DNA of 64,000 nucleotides from Korobacter sp963703075 (GTDB lineage Bacteria > Acidobacteriota > Terriglobia > Terriglobales > Acidobacteriaceae), in NCBI GenBank assembly GCA_963703075.1, contig OY969786.1:4154001-4218000 (forward strand). Direction: 5' to 3'. Below are positions 24,206 to 33,720 of the stretch, piece by piece (position 1 is the first letter of the stretch; each line of letters starts with the position of its first letter). Under the pieces are notes generated by a model. That model did no database searches. It saw only the letters and a program-made list of their open reading frames with translations, and was not told where the DNA came from. A program made the position numbers and the translations under genes.

Positions 24206-26590
24206 TTAGCCCTTCCACTTCCAATTGCGAATCTCGTCGCGGTCGATTCCTTCCGCGTGCGCGTATTCGATGCTGGAAATGATCTGGCCTTTCAACCACT
24301 CCTTCACGTGTGCGCCGACGCTGCGCAAGCGTGGCACGCGGTCGATGACGTCGATAGACAGATTGAAGCGATCAACCTGGTTCAGAATCGCCAACTCGAG
24401 CGGCGTATTGATGCTGCCCTTCTCCTTGTAGCCGCGGACGTGAATATTTTCGTGGTTCTTGCGGCGATAACTCAGCTTGTGAATGAGTGAAGAGTAGGAA
24501 TGGAAGTTGAAGATGACCGGCTTGTCGGTGGTAAAGAGCGAGTCGAAGTCACGGTCCGACAATCCGTGCGGGTGCTCGCTGGTGGGCATGAGCCGGAAGA
24601 GATCGACGACGTTGACGAAGCGAATCTTCAGGTCCTTGAAATGCTCTTTGAGGATCTCGACGGCGGCAACGGCCTCCATGGTGGCGATGTCGCCGGCGCA
24701 CGCGAGAACGACGTCGGGCTCCTCGCCATCATCCGTCGAAGCCCAGTCCCAGATGCCGATGCCCTTCGTGCAATGCGTAACCGCTTGCTCCATGTTTAGG
24801 TACTGGAGGTGATCCTGTTTATCCGCAACGATGACGTTCACATAGTCACGCGACCGCAAGCAATGATCGGTTACGCTGAGCAGGCAATTCGCGTCAGGCG
24901 GCAGGTAGATGCGCACGGCGTCGGGACTCTTGTTCGTGACCACGTCGAGAAAACCGGGGTCCTGGTGGGTGAAGCCGTTGTGGTCCTGGCGCCAGACCAG
25001 CGAGGTAATGAGGAGGTTGACGGAGGGGATGGGTGCTCGCCAATCCAGCTCCTTCTTCGACTTCTCCAGCCACTTCGCATGCTGGTTGAACATGGAGTCG
25101 ATGATGTGCACGAAGGCTTCGTACGTGGAAAAAAATCCGTGGCGTCCGGTCAGGACATAACCTTCGAACCATCCTTCCAAGGTGTGTTCGCTGAGCATTT
25201 CCATGACGCGGCCCGCGGGATCGAGTTCGCCGCCGTCGGCGTCTTCGGGCTTGTATTCGGCCAGCCACGTCTTCTTTGAAGCTTCGTAGATGGCTGTCAG
25301 GCGATTCGAGGCCGTTTCATCGGGACCGAAGACGCGGAACGACTTCATGTTGCGGCGCATGACTTCCGCGAGGAAATGGGCAAGAACGTCGGTCGGCGAA
25401 GTGTATTTCGTCGCTGGAGATTTCACCTCTACAGCGAAATCGCGGAAGTCGGGCATCTCAAGTTCTTTCCGCAGATTGCCACCGTTGGCATGCGGATTCG
25501 CCGAGATTCGCCTTGTACCCTTGGGAGCAAGAGCTTGCAACTCCGCGACCAGCGTGCCTTTCGCATCGAACAGCTCTTCCGGGCGATAGCTGCGCAGCCA
25601 GCTCTCCACGACTTTAAGGTTTTTCGGATTCGTGACGGGATCGAGCACCGGCACCTGGTGAGCGCGCCAGAAATCCTCGACTTTATGTCCATCCACTTCT
25701 TTTGGCCCGGTCCAGCCCTTGGGTGAACGGAGCACGATCATCGGCCACCGCGGGCGCGAAACGTCGCCAGTTGAGCGCGCATGATCCTGGATTGCGCGAA
25801 TGTCGAGAACGCACTGTTCCAGCGTTGACGCCATCGCCTGGTGCATGAGTGCTGGATCGTGGCCTTCCACGAAATAGGGCTTGTGCCCATAGCCGATCAG
25901 CAGGGATTCCAATTCGTCGTGTGGAATGCGCGCCAGTACCGTCGGATTGGCGATCTTGTATCCATTGAGGTGAAGGATCGGGAGGACGGCCCCATCATGA
26001 ATCGGATTGAGAAATTTATTCGAATGCCAGGAAGTGGCAAGCGGCCCCGTTTCCGCCTCGCCATCGCCGACCGCGACCGCCACAATCAGGTCAGGGTTAT
26101 CGAAAGCTGCGCCATAGGCATGGGAAATCGAATAGCCCAGTTCGCCGCCTTCGTGAATTGAACCCGGAGTTTCAGGCGTGCAGTGCGAACCAATGCCACC
26201 GGGGAACGAGAATTGGCGGAAAAACTTGAGCATCCCAGCTTCGTCGTAACTCTTGTCGGGATAGATCTCGGAGTAGTGTCCCTCGAGATAGCAGTTGGCA
26301 AGAGTTGCCGGAGCGCCGTGTCCCGGCCCGGCGACGTACATTACGTTGAGGTCGTATTTGTTGATCAGTCGATTGAGATGGACCCAGATCAGCGATTGGC
26401 CGGGGTCGGAACCCCAGTGTCCGAGGAGCCGTCGCTTAATGTGTTCAGGCTTGAGCGGTTCGCGCAGCAGCGGGTTTGCCCGCAGATAAATCATCGCAGC
26501 AGAAAGGTAGTTGCACGCTCGCCAGTACGCATCGATTTGCTTTGCCTCATTCGCGGCCAAGGGGGTGAGCGGTTCGGACACTGTCGCCAT
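24206..26590 (-). CDS. xfp: Xylulose-5-phosphate/fructose-6-phosphate phosphoketolase
   Basis: The 794-residue thiamine-diphosphate enzyme has all landmarks: GPGHGAPATLANCYLEG, FSFPGGIGSHCTPETPGSIHEGGELGYSISHAYGAA, the ThDP/Mg motif VGDGEAETGPLATSWH, the KGWTGPKEVDGH strand and the QDHNGFTHQDPGFLDVV loop. It cleaves xylulose 5-phosphate (and in many homologues fructose 6-phosphate) to acetyl phosphate plus glyceraldehyde 3-phosphate or erythrose 4-phosphate. Followed at 3 bp by ackA, it gives a carbon-saving route to acetate and ATP. The first ATG at 26590 fits family length and is kept. Confidence 0.96.
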   Translation of the reverse strand: MATVSEPLTPLAANEAKQIDAYWRACNYLSAAMIYLRANPLLREPLKPEHIKRRLLGHWGSDPGQSLIWVHLNRLINKYDLNVMYVAGPGHGAPATLANCYLEGHYSEIYPDKSYDEAGMLKFFRQFSFPGGIGSHCTPETPGSIHEGGELGYSISHAYGAAFDNPDLIVAVAVGDGEAETGPLATSWHSNKFLNPIHDGAVLPILHLNGYKIANPTVLARIPHDELESLLIGYGHKPYFVEGHDPALMHQAMASTLEQCVLDIRAIQDHARSTGDVSRPRWPMIVLRSPKGWTGPKEVDGHKVEDFWRAHQVPVLDPVTNPKNLKVVESWLRSYRPEELFDAKGTLVAELQALAPKGTRRISANPHANGGNLRKELEMPDFRDFAVEVKSPATKYTSPTDVLAHFLAEVMRRNMKSFRVFGPDETASNRLTAIYEASKKTWLAEYKPEDADGGELDPAGRVMEMLSEHTLEGWFEGYVLTGRHGFFSTYEAFVHIIDSMFNQHAKWLEKSKKELDWRAPIPSVNLLITSLVWRQDHNGFTHQDPGFLDVVTNKSPDAVRIYLPPDANCLLSVTDHCLRSRDYVNVIVADKQDHLQYLNMEQAVTHCTKGIGIWDWASTDDGEEPDVVLACAGDIATMEAVAAVEILKEHFKDLKIRFVNVVDLFRLMPTSEHPHGLSDRDFDSLFTTDKPVIFNFHSYSSLIHKLSYRRKNHENIHVRGYKEKGSINTPLELAILNQVDRFNLSIDVIDRVPRLRSVGAHVKEWLKGQIISSIEYAHAEGIDRDEIRNWKWKG

Positions 26591-26868
26591 AGATGATTGC
26601 TCCTGCGGTACTCAAGCGTTTGCGATTTGGATCGCCGTAAGCGAAGATCCCTTCTTTTGATTAGATACCCGCACCGTCCCCGAATACTTTAAAAGATTTG
26701 AAACAAAGCAAGGGCTCCTAGTTAGCCGCCATTGGCAACCGACATCGAACGAGTCGGGGCACGCTCTGGCAGTCACAGACGCAGTGAGACCACGTGGATG
26801 TGGCGAGTTCGAAGAACTAAGCACGGCGCCGGCCCCGGCACGGGAAGGCCGAGAATTTCCGCGTTTGC
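26591..26868. other. Intergenic region upstream of xfp, 278 bp
   Basis: This gap carries the xfp leader and promoter and the 3' flank of the LytTR regulator gene. I see no reading frame of note, no terminator hairpin with a T-tract and no RNA gene. Confidence 0.4.
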
Positions 26869-27666
26869 CTAGGATTGAGAGCCTTCCGGAGTAAAGGGGT
26901 CCATGCCAATACCCGCGGTGACCAGCAGCCGCAGATTTTTCTTGTACGTGCGAGTAACGGTAAATTCCTTGCCATTCGTCAATTTCAGCACGTACTCACC
27001 GGTATAACAGGGCTGCACTTCCTGCACAAAGACAGAGTTCACGATCGCGGAACGATGGATGCGCACAAATCCGAAGGGTGCAAGCTTCTGTTCGACATCG
27101 TGCATCGATTCGCGCAGCACATGCGATCCATTCGCCGTCTGCAATAACACATAGTTGCCCTCCGCCTGCACCGACATGATCTCCGCCGGATCGATAAACA
27201 GGATACGGTTTTGCACCTTGATCGCCATCCGGCGGGGCTGTGTCTGCCCGATCTCCTGAAGCCCCGGCAGATTAGCGATCAGCTTGGCTGCCCGTTCCGC
27301 ATGGGTTCTGCGGATGGCCACATCGAGGGCGCGGTGGATGCGGCTGTCCGAAAACGGCTTCAGGACGTAATCCATTGCATTGTGATCGAATGCCTGCGTC
27401 GCGTATTGATTGTGAGCGGTTACAAAAATGACTGCCGGAATCTGGATATGTTTCCGCGGCAACGCCTCAAGCATTTCGACGCCAGACATTTCCGGCATGC
27501 TGACGTCCAGGAAAACGACATCCACGGGACTCGCACACAGGATGTCAATGGCTTCCCGCCCGTCACTGGCAGTTTCGATGCGAGAAATGTCATTGCGTGA
27601 TTTCACGATTCTCGTCAGTTCACTTCGGACCAACGGCTCATCATCGACAATCAAGACGCTATACAT
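26869..27666 (-). CDS. LytTR-type response regulator (LytT/AlgR family)
   Basis: This 265-residue regulator has an N-terminal receiver with acidic pocket LIVDDEP, phosphoacceptor Asp54 in VVFLDVSMPEMSG and a lysine in YVLKPF. The C-terminal LytTR DNA-binding domain spans about residues 145-250 (RILFIDPAEIMSVQAEGNYVLLQT, FVRIHRSAIVNSVFVQEV, FTVTRTYKKNL). Its start overlaps the end of the adjacent sensor kinase gene by 16 bp, so kinase and regulator form a coupled two-component pair. The divergently placed TonB receptor and second LytTR protein suggest control of nutrient uptake, but no target is proven. Confidence 0.92.
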   Translation of the reverse strand: MYSVLIVDDEPLVRSELTRIVKSRNDISRIETASDGREAIDILCASPVDVVFLDVSMPEMSGVEMLEALPRKHIQIPAVIFVTAHNQYATQAFDHNAMDYVLKPFSDSRIHRALDVAIRRTHAERAAKLIANLPGLQEIGQTQPRRMAIKVQNRILFIDPAEIMSVQAEGNYVLLQTANGSHVLRESMHDVEQKLAPFGFVRIHRSAIVNSVFVQEVQPCYTGEYVLKLTNGKEFTVTRTYKKNLRLLVTAGIGMDPFTPEGSQS

Positions 27667-28769
27667 TTGGCAGGACTCCCTCGCAAAACAGGAATAACGA
27701 TAAGGGCCTCAGCCGTGCCACGCGAGGTAATTCGAAACGTGAGGGAAGCATCTTCCGCGTATAGGTGCTGCAGCCGGGAGCGCGCATTTCGAAGCCCCAG
27801 TCCTGTGCCTCGCGCTGCAGACGGCGCAACGCTGTTCTCAAGCCGAAGACGCAGATGCTCGTCATTGAGCTCGGAGGTAATCTCAAGCCAGCCGCCCTCG
27901 CGCGTGTTAGCGATGCCGTGCACGATCGAATTCTCGACCAGCGGCTGCAAGAGAAGCTGGGGCACCAGGCACTCGCGTGCAGTTTGGGGAATCTTGATGC
28001 GCACTTGCAACCGCTCTCCCAGTCTCATCTTTTCCAGGTCGAGATACGCACTGACAAACTCCATTTCCGTATCGAGCGGCACCAGATCCATGCTCGAATG
28101 TTTCAGGGCAGCGCGGAGCAAATCACCCAGCGCGATGGTCATCTGCTTCGCAAGATGCGGATCTTCCTGCGTCAGAGACGAAATGCCCTGCAAGGTATTA
28201 AAGAGGAAATGCGGATGGAGCTGGGTCTTGAGCATCTGCAATTCGCTCTCTGCGAGCGTGCGGCGCAGGTCGCTCTGTTCAATCTCCTGGGTGCGCGTTC
28301 GATCGTGAAACTCAAAGGCATGCGCGGCCGCGATGATCAGGACGTAGCCGAGCGTATAGTCCGCGAAGCGCGAAGCCAGCAAGGAATTGAAGGTCTCCCA
28401 GTTTCTTGCGAGAAACTGCTGCCCGTAAGGATCCCATGGCGGTATCAGAATGCAGCGCAAAGCGGGAATCATGACCACGAAGACTGCCCCGCCCAACAGA
28501 TACAGCCCCACGCGCGAGACCACCCAGGGTTTCTTGATCGGCCATCGCCGCACAATCCAAAACAGCAATGGAGTCAGCAACGCGAAGGTGAAGTAAATGC
28601 TGAGAACGATGACCAGGAAGGTGAAGAACGAAGGATGCGCCGCCATGGGCAGAGCGTTCCGCCACCATTGCAGTGCCAGGACAGGTGCGAAGGCAGTCCA
28701 GCAGAGCAGCGCCCAAAGAAACGGCTTGGCGACTCTCTTGATCGTCTTCAGATTGAATTTTTTAGCCAA
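27651..28769 (-). CDS. LytS-type sensor histidine kinase (His_kinase/HATPase)
   Basis: The 372-residue protein has about four hydrophobic helices in the first 160 residues (LLCWTAFAPVLALQWW, FFTFLVIVLSIYFTFALLTPLLFWIV, LYLLGGAVFVVMIPAL, YTLGYVLIIAAAHAFEF). The phosphorylation box is LHPHFLFNTLQGISSL and the ATPase N-box is QPLVENSIVHGIA, then GTGLGLRNARSRL. This is the PF06580 class that pairs with LytTR regulators, and the partner gene follows with a 16-bp overlap. No sensing domain beyond the membrane bundle is visible, so the signal is unknown. Confidence 0.92.
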   Translation of the reverse strand: MAKKFNLKTIKRVAKPFLWALLCWTAFAPVLALQWWRNALPMAAHPSFFTFLVIVLSIYFTFALLTPLLFWIVRRWPIKKPWVVSRVGLYLLGGAVFVVMIPALRCILIPPWDPYGQQFLARNWETFNSLLASRFADYTLGYVLIIAAAHAFEFHDRTRTQEIEQSDLRRTLAESELQMLKTQLHPHFLFNTLQGISSLTQEDPHLAKQMTIALGDLLRAALKHSSMDLVPLDTEMEFVSAYLDLEKMRLGERLQVRIKIPQTARECLVPQLLLQPLVENSIVHGIANTREGGWLEITSELNDEHLRLRLENSVAPSAARGTGLGLRNARSRLQHLYAEDASLTFRITSRGTAEALIVIPVLRGSPAKCIAS

Positions 28770-29203
28770 CGCTTTGGATTCTAGCCGTGAAATAGGCTCT
28801 GCTAGTTCGACGTAGTGCGAACGTACATGTCATGGCTGTAAAGCTACTGAAAGGAGGTTTGCTTTCAGGAACTGTTTGCACAGTCCAGGTGATGCCTGCC
28901 CATCCCCGCGCGCCTAGATTGCGGTTGTCGCCTTGCGTAGCGAAGGGACGAAGGGCCGCTTGTAACGCCTCGCTGGAAGGGACGAACGGTTTTCGAGGTG
29001 ACGGAAAGGCCCACCCAACTGGGCCGGTGCAGTCGCCTTCGTAGAGTAGTGCCCGCCCAACGACAATCCACCCCGGCATTCAGTACGTTCAGCACAAATC
29101 CAGAAATTTGCCTGCATCCGGCAGCGGGAATGCACTGCTCTGCATGCCGGCGGGACCTCGATCCCCAGCCTGCCGTATTTCAAGACTGCATGAAGGAGTC
29201 TCA
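28770..29203. other. Divergent intergenic region between sensor kinase and TonB receptor, 434 bp
   Basis: No convincing gene is visible. An exact 11-bp direct repeat (GAAGGGACGAA) occurs at 28942-28952 and 28976-28986, 34 bp apart centre to centre. LytTR regulators bind paired direct repeats, but this spacing is not the classical one, so the match is only suggestive. AGGAG stands before the receptor ATG at 29204. Confidence 0.4.
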
Positions 29204-32200
29204 ATGTTTGGATCTTGCATAAATGACCAGAGGCCGACGTATTCGCGCGTTGGCCGGAGCCAGAGGCGGACTGCAATCGCGATCATCTGTGTCGTGATCT
29301 TGTTTTTAACGTCTCCCGCAGCGATTGCCCAGCGAATTTCCGGCACTCTTCGCGGCCAGGTCAGCGATCCAGCCGGCAATATCGTGGTTGGAGCACAAGT
29401 CACGGTCGTTAATCAGGACAGCGGCGTTTCGCAAACGACCGCCACAAACTCCGCCGGCACCTATATCTATCCCGATATTCTGCCGGGCGTTTACACCGTC
29501 AGAGTGTCGTCTCATGGTTTTTCTGACAGCGTGAGTCGCGACGTTCACGTAGTGACGAATGTGGATACTGACCACAACGTTGGGCTGCAGATCGGCGGCG
29601 GATCGGAAGTAGTTGAGGTCACCTCTGGAGCAGAAACGGTGGACCTGACTTCCTCCACCCTGTCGTCCACTTTCACCTCGAAAGAAGTCATCGATCTTCC
29701 CAGTGGCAGCAGCAGTCCGCTGCAGCTTTCCATATTCTCTGCGAATACCACGGCACAACAAGGCGGGGTACTGGGCAATGGTGGATCCATCGCGGGGCAG
29801 CGTCCGCGCATGAACTCGTTCAATATCGACGGCATCGACGACAACAATACCGGGGTCACAGGCAACACATCGAATGTCATCCAGGACGCGGTTGCCGAAT
29901 TCAATCTAGTTACCAATCCGTTTTCCGCAGAGTACGGGCACTCCGGCGCCGGCCAGTTCAACATCATCACCAAGTCGGGGACGAATCAATGGCATGGATC
30001 GGCGGAAGATTATCTTGAAAACCGGTATCTCAATGCCTTGGACAACCTGACGAAGGCGGCGTTACAGGATGGCACTCTCGACCACACTCCTCGACTTGAT
30101 GTCGATCGTCTCGGAGGAACCATTGGGGGGCCGGTCCTCAAGAACCGCTGGTTCATCTTCGGAGCCTACGAATACTTCAACCAGCGGGCCGACGGTATCA
30201 GCGGGCAATCTACCGTCCCGACCGCCGATGGATTGACCACCTTGAAGTCGCTGGCAGCCAATCCTTACATCGCGCAGCTGCTGTCATCACTCCCCACCGC
30301 GCCTGCGGCGAATGCGGGTACCCTTTCCGTTACCGACGCCTCCGGAAGTCCCGTGGCCATACCTCTCGGGACAACGTCCGTCTTCGCGCCGGCGCCATTT
30401 AAAGAGCACGATGCGCAGTTCACGACAGACTATAAAGTCGGCAATCACCAGATCAGCGGTCGTTTCCTGCTCAATCACCAGGCGACGGTTCTTCCTGCGA
30501 TTCTTCCAACTGCGAACTTCAACCAGTTGACCACCTTCCTCAACTACAAGGTATCGGCCGTCGACACGTGGTCGGTTACCAATACCCTTGTGAATGATCT
30601 TCGGGTTGCGTTCTCGCACAGCCTGCAGAACACGGCCACGCCAGCGGCCTACGCCGACTATCCGATTATCCAATTAGCAGACCTCCAGAGCCTGCAATTC
30701 GGGGCCAACGATCCGCAACGAAACCTGCAAGATACCTACCAGATTCTGGACAACCAGACGAAGCTGTTCGGGCGCCACACGTTGAAATATGGGGCGGAGT
30801 TCCGCCACTACATCGCCCCATCTTTCTTCCTGTCCCGTTCGACGGGCAATTACTTCTACAGCAGCACCGACTCGTTCATTCACGATGATGTCCCCGACCA
30901 ACAGGCGCTACGCGGCTCGGGCGAGCCGACTTTCAAGTCGACGCAGAGCGCGTTTTATACGTTTGTGCAGGATGATTTCAAGGTGAACAATCGGCTCACT
31001 CTCAACATGGGCCTGCGCTACGAGTTCACTAACAACCCCGTCTCTGCCGATACCCAGGCGATGAATGCGGTCTCCAGTGTTCCGGGCGTGATTGAGTTCC
31101 ACAACCCGGCAACCGCCAAGCTCGACTTCGAACCTCGGGTAGGGTTCGCCTGGGATCCTTCCGGCCAGGGCAAAACCTCAATTCGCGGGGGATTTGGAAT
31201 CGGGTACACGCCTGCTCCCAATAACTTCGCCGAACTTTCTTATCCGCCCCAGTTGCAGACCGAGCTGACCAGTGCGTCGGCATGCAACGGATTGACGGTA
31301 GCTCCGGCCTGGTGCGCCACGGGAACCAACTTCTTCGCGAACGGAGCACTCCCGGCGAGCTATACGCTGGCTCCCGGCCCGGCGCAGGCGCGCGCACTTA
31401 CCCAGGGCATCATTCCGGACACCGTCGATACCCGAACTGTGAACTGGAGCTTAGGCGTGCAACACGAGCTCTACTCTGGAGGAATCCTCGATGTCCGTTA
31501 TGTAGGATCTCGAGCTTTCCATTTGCCCGTCCAGATCCGGCTCAACAGCGAAAGCGCTTTCGATGCCGGCATCGCCCCATTGCCGACTTACTTCAGCGCT
31601 TCCCAAGTGCCGGCAGCTATACCGAATCCCGCTTCGACCCAGATGGATTTCGTCAACTTCAATCCGCTGCCTCTCTCGCAGTACGGATTTTTTGGCAGCG
31701 TCACCGACATTGCGGCAGCCGCCTCGAGCGTCTATCACGGCGCCTCGGTTTCATTTACCCAGAACCTGCGCCGAGGTTTGACGGTGCGGGCCAACTACAC
31801 CTGGTCGCATGATATTGACGACGCCACCAACGAACTGAACAGCAGCGCTCTGAATCCAAGGCGCGCCCAGGATTGGTATGACTTGCAGGCTGAACGTTCC
31901 GACTCCGCGCTCGACGTTCGCCACAAGTTTGCCGCCACCTGGACCTACGACACACCCGCGGTGTCGGGGATCAATCCAATCCTCCGCGCGATTCTCAATA
32001 CCTATCAACTGAATGGTTCCTTCATCGCACAGACCGGTCAACCGGTCACGATCCTCTCCCCGTATGATCCGAACGCGAATGGTGATCCTGCGGGCGATCG
32101 TTCCATCTTGAATCCGAATGGAGTGGGTAACACCGGGACCGACGTCTATGCGGTTTGCAACAACGGCGCGGGAGGAGCGACCAGTATTGATTCGAATCCG

Positions 32201-32593
32201 TCGGCCACAAGCTGTTCCGCCACTCCCAGCAATGTGGTTGGTTATGTCGCGATCAATCCGAACGCGCGCTATGTTGCCGCGCAGTTCGGGGCGAAATCCA
32301 ACCTCCCGAGGAACTCGTTCCTTTCTCCTGGATTCGGGGTCTGGAATATGTCCCTCGGACGAAACTTCCGGGTTGCGGAAGGCAAAACATTCCTCGCCAG
32401 GGTGGAGGCAGACGACCTCTTCAACCATCGAAACTTCACGGTTGCAGGACCCGTATCCGTGTTCAGTACGCTCACCGACTTCAACGCGTTCAGTGCCGGA
32501 TACACGATCCCGGGGTCGGCACAATTCCTCGACCCTAAACAGTTCAGCGGCGGCGCACGGTCGGTAGTACTAGAGTTCAAATTTCTATTTTGA
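29204..32593 (+). CDS. Oar-like TonB-dependent outer-membrane receptor with carboxypeptidase-regulatory-like domain
   Basis: From the ATG at 29204 (AGGAG 7 bp before) the protein has 1,129 residues. The signal peptide is followed by a CarboxypepD_reg-like domain (GTLRGQVSDPAGNIVVGAQVTVVNQDSGVSQTT). A plug domain comes next (PRMNSFNIDGIDDNN, then NPFSAEYGHSGAGQFNIITKSGTNQWHG) and a long beta-barrel ends in FKFLF, with terminal Phe as expected for outer-membrane insertion. This Oar/SusC-distant class is greatly expanded in Acidobacteriota and imports or binds complex carbohydrates or peptides. It is flanked by two LytTR regulators, which probably govern it, and is followed by a strong terminator. 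Confidence 0.92.
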   Translation: MFGSCINDQRPTYSRVGRSQRRTAIAIICVVILFLTSPAAIAQRISGTLRGQVSDPAGNIVVGAQVTVVNQDSGVSQTTATNSAGTYIYPDILPGVYTVRVSSHGFSDSVSRDVHVVTNVDTDHNVGLQIGGGSEVVEVTSGAETVDLTSSTLSSTFTSKEVIDLPSGSSSPLQLSIFSANTTAQQGGVLGNGGSIAGQRPRMNSFNIDGIDDNNTGVTGNTSNVIQDAVAEFNLVTNPFSAEYGHSGAGQFNIITKSGTNQWHGSAEDYLENRYLNALDNLTKAALQDGTLDHTPRLDVDRLGGTIGGPVLKNRWFIFGAYEYFNQRADGISGQSTVPTADGLTTLKSLAANPYIAQLLSSLPTAPAANAGTLSVTDASGSPVAIPLGTTSVFAPAPFKEHDAQFTTDYKVGNHQISGRFLLNHQATVLPAILPTANFNQLTTFLNYKVSAVDTWSVTNTLVNDLRVAFSHSLQNTATPAAYADYPIIQLADLQSLQFGANDPQRNLQDTYQILDNQTKLFGRHTLKYGAEFRHYIAPSFFLSRSTGNYFYSSTDSFIHDDVPDQQALRGSGEPTFKSTQSAFYTFVQDDFKVNNRLTLNMGLRYEFTNNPVSADTQAMNAVSSVPGVIEFHNPATAKLDFEPRVGFAWDPSGQGKTSIRGGFGIGYTPAPNNFAELSYPPQLQTELTSASACNGLTVAPAWCATGTNFFANGALPASYTLAPGPAQARALTQGIIPDTVDTRTVNWSLGVQHELYSGGILDVRYVGSRAFHLPVQIRLNSESAFDAGIAPLPTYFSASQVPAAIPNPASTQMDFVNFNPLPLSQYGFFGSVTDIAAAASSVYHGASVSFTQNLRRGLTVRANYTWSHDIDDATNELNSSALNPRRAQDWYDLQAERSDSALDVRHKFAATWTYDTPAVSGINPILRAILNTYQLNGSFIAQTGQPVTILSPYDPNANGDPAGDRSILNPNGVGNTGTDVYAVCNNGAGGATSIDSNPSATSCSATPSNVVGYVAINPNARYVAAQFGAKSNLPRNSFLSPGFGVWNMSLGRNFRVAEGKTFLARVEADDLFNHRNFTVAGPVSVFSTLTDFNAFSAGYTIPGSAQFLDPKQFSGGARSVVLEFKFLF

Positions 32594-32617
32594 TCACGGA
32601 GATGCTTCCGTGTACTT

Positions 32618-32645
32618 GGGGGGCGTTCGCGCCCCCCTCTTTTAT
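32618..32645 (+). terminator. Rho-independent terminator after the TonB receptor
   Basis: GGGGGGCG and CGCCCCCC form a perfect 8-bp stem around a TTCG tetraloop, followed by TCTTTTATT, 25 bp after the receptor stop. Confidence 0.9.
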
Positions 32646-32779
32646 TGCGCGTGAAGTGAGTCAAGACATCGTTCAATCGCTCGGAAGCCCGCCATCGAAG
32701 CACGTACTCCGGTCACGATTGAATGTAAACAGGTCCCATTTTTCTTGATGTCCTCGATATCGTGGTCCATTGTGTGACC

Positions 32780-33574
32780 ATGAGTATTGGCTCCAACCCC
32801 TCGCTGGCCGCGGATTTCACAGGGCAAACCCTGCGCGCCGGCATGCGTGTTGTGGTCGTGGCAGAGGATGCGTCCGTCCGCGAAAGTCTGTTAGGCGCGT
32901 TCGCGGAGGATGCCGCGTTCCTCCTGGTCGGCAGTGCCCAGAGGATGGTGGACGCGGAACCAATCATTGATGAGTACGTCCCCGAGGTTGTCGTCTGCCA
33001 GGCGGAAGCCATGGCAGATTGGCAGCCCACTTCATCGGAGACGCTGGTTCTCAACATCTCGTTCAAAAATGGAGAGGTCGTCCTCCGTCGCTTCGATGGA
33101 GAGTATGAATTCTCAATGAACCGCTCTCAGCTCGCCAGATCGCTAGCGGCCATCAAAGGCGAAGTTCTATTTCGCAAGGGAGAGTGGCTACGCCACCTGG
33201 TGTCCTCCGCTTCGGTAACATCCAACAAGCGGCGTGACGACGCGCCTGAGGCAATATTGCCGTTGACCGTTCGGCATTGCGAGGATATTGCCTGGGTGCG
33301 CTCCGATGGAAACTATGTTCTCTATTACGGTAACTCGGGAATGTGGAAGGAACGCGGAAGCCTCTCGATGTTGAGATGGAGCCACCCTGCCTGCCATTTC
33401 CTGCGAATCAGTCGTTCCTGTGCGGTGAATCGGTCGCAGATCAAGCGGGTTCTTAGACAGGAAAATCGCCTCGTCATTTCCATGAAATGCGGAACCGTTC
33501 TCAGCCCGAGCCGCAGTTATTTGCGCGCGATCCTCCAAGCCGTTCCAGACCTCATCGAAACCCGCGCCAGCTGA
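32780..33574 (+). CDS. LytTR-domain regulator with degenerate receiver
   Basis: The protein has about 264 residues from the ATG at 32780 (a GTG at 32762 is possible). Residues 23-80 resemble the first half of a receiver (RVVVVAEDASVRESLLGAF, then PEVVVCQAEAM). At the position of the phosphoacceptor Asp there is Gln74, and the second half of the receiver is not recognisable. A LytTR DNA-binding domain follows (EDIAWVRSDGNYVLYYGN, FLRISRSCAVNRSQIKRVL, VLSPSRSYLRAIL). It probably binds DNA without phosphorylation control. It sits 3' of the TonB receptor behind a terminator, and a nearby two-component system also uses LytTR. Confidence 0.8.
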   Translation: MSIGSNPSLAADFTGQTLRAGMRVVVVAEDASVRESLLGAFAEDAAFLLVGSAQRMVDAEPIIDEYVPEVVVCQAEAMADWQPTSSETLVLNISFKNGEVVLRRFDGEYEFSMNRSQLARSLAAIKGEVLFRKGEWLRHLVSSASVTSNKRRDDAPEAILPLTVRHCEDIAWVRSDGNYVLYYGNSGMWKERGSLSMLRWSHPACHFLRISRSCAVNRSQIKRVLRQENRLVISMKCGTVLSPSRSYLRAILQAVPDLIETRAS

Positions 33575-33720
33575 TTACAGCGAACATGCCTTCCCCGGTC
33601 CGATGTCGCCGCCTGGCGAAGGACCCTCCCGTCATTGAGCTCCTCATAAAACTACCGCGAGACAGGGAGTATTATGCGAATGACTCATAGTCAAGAAACT
33701 GGCGCGATTGGAGTAACGTA

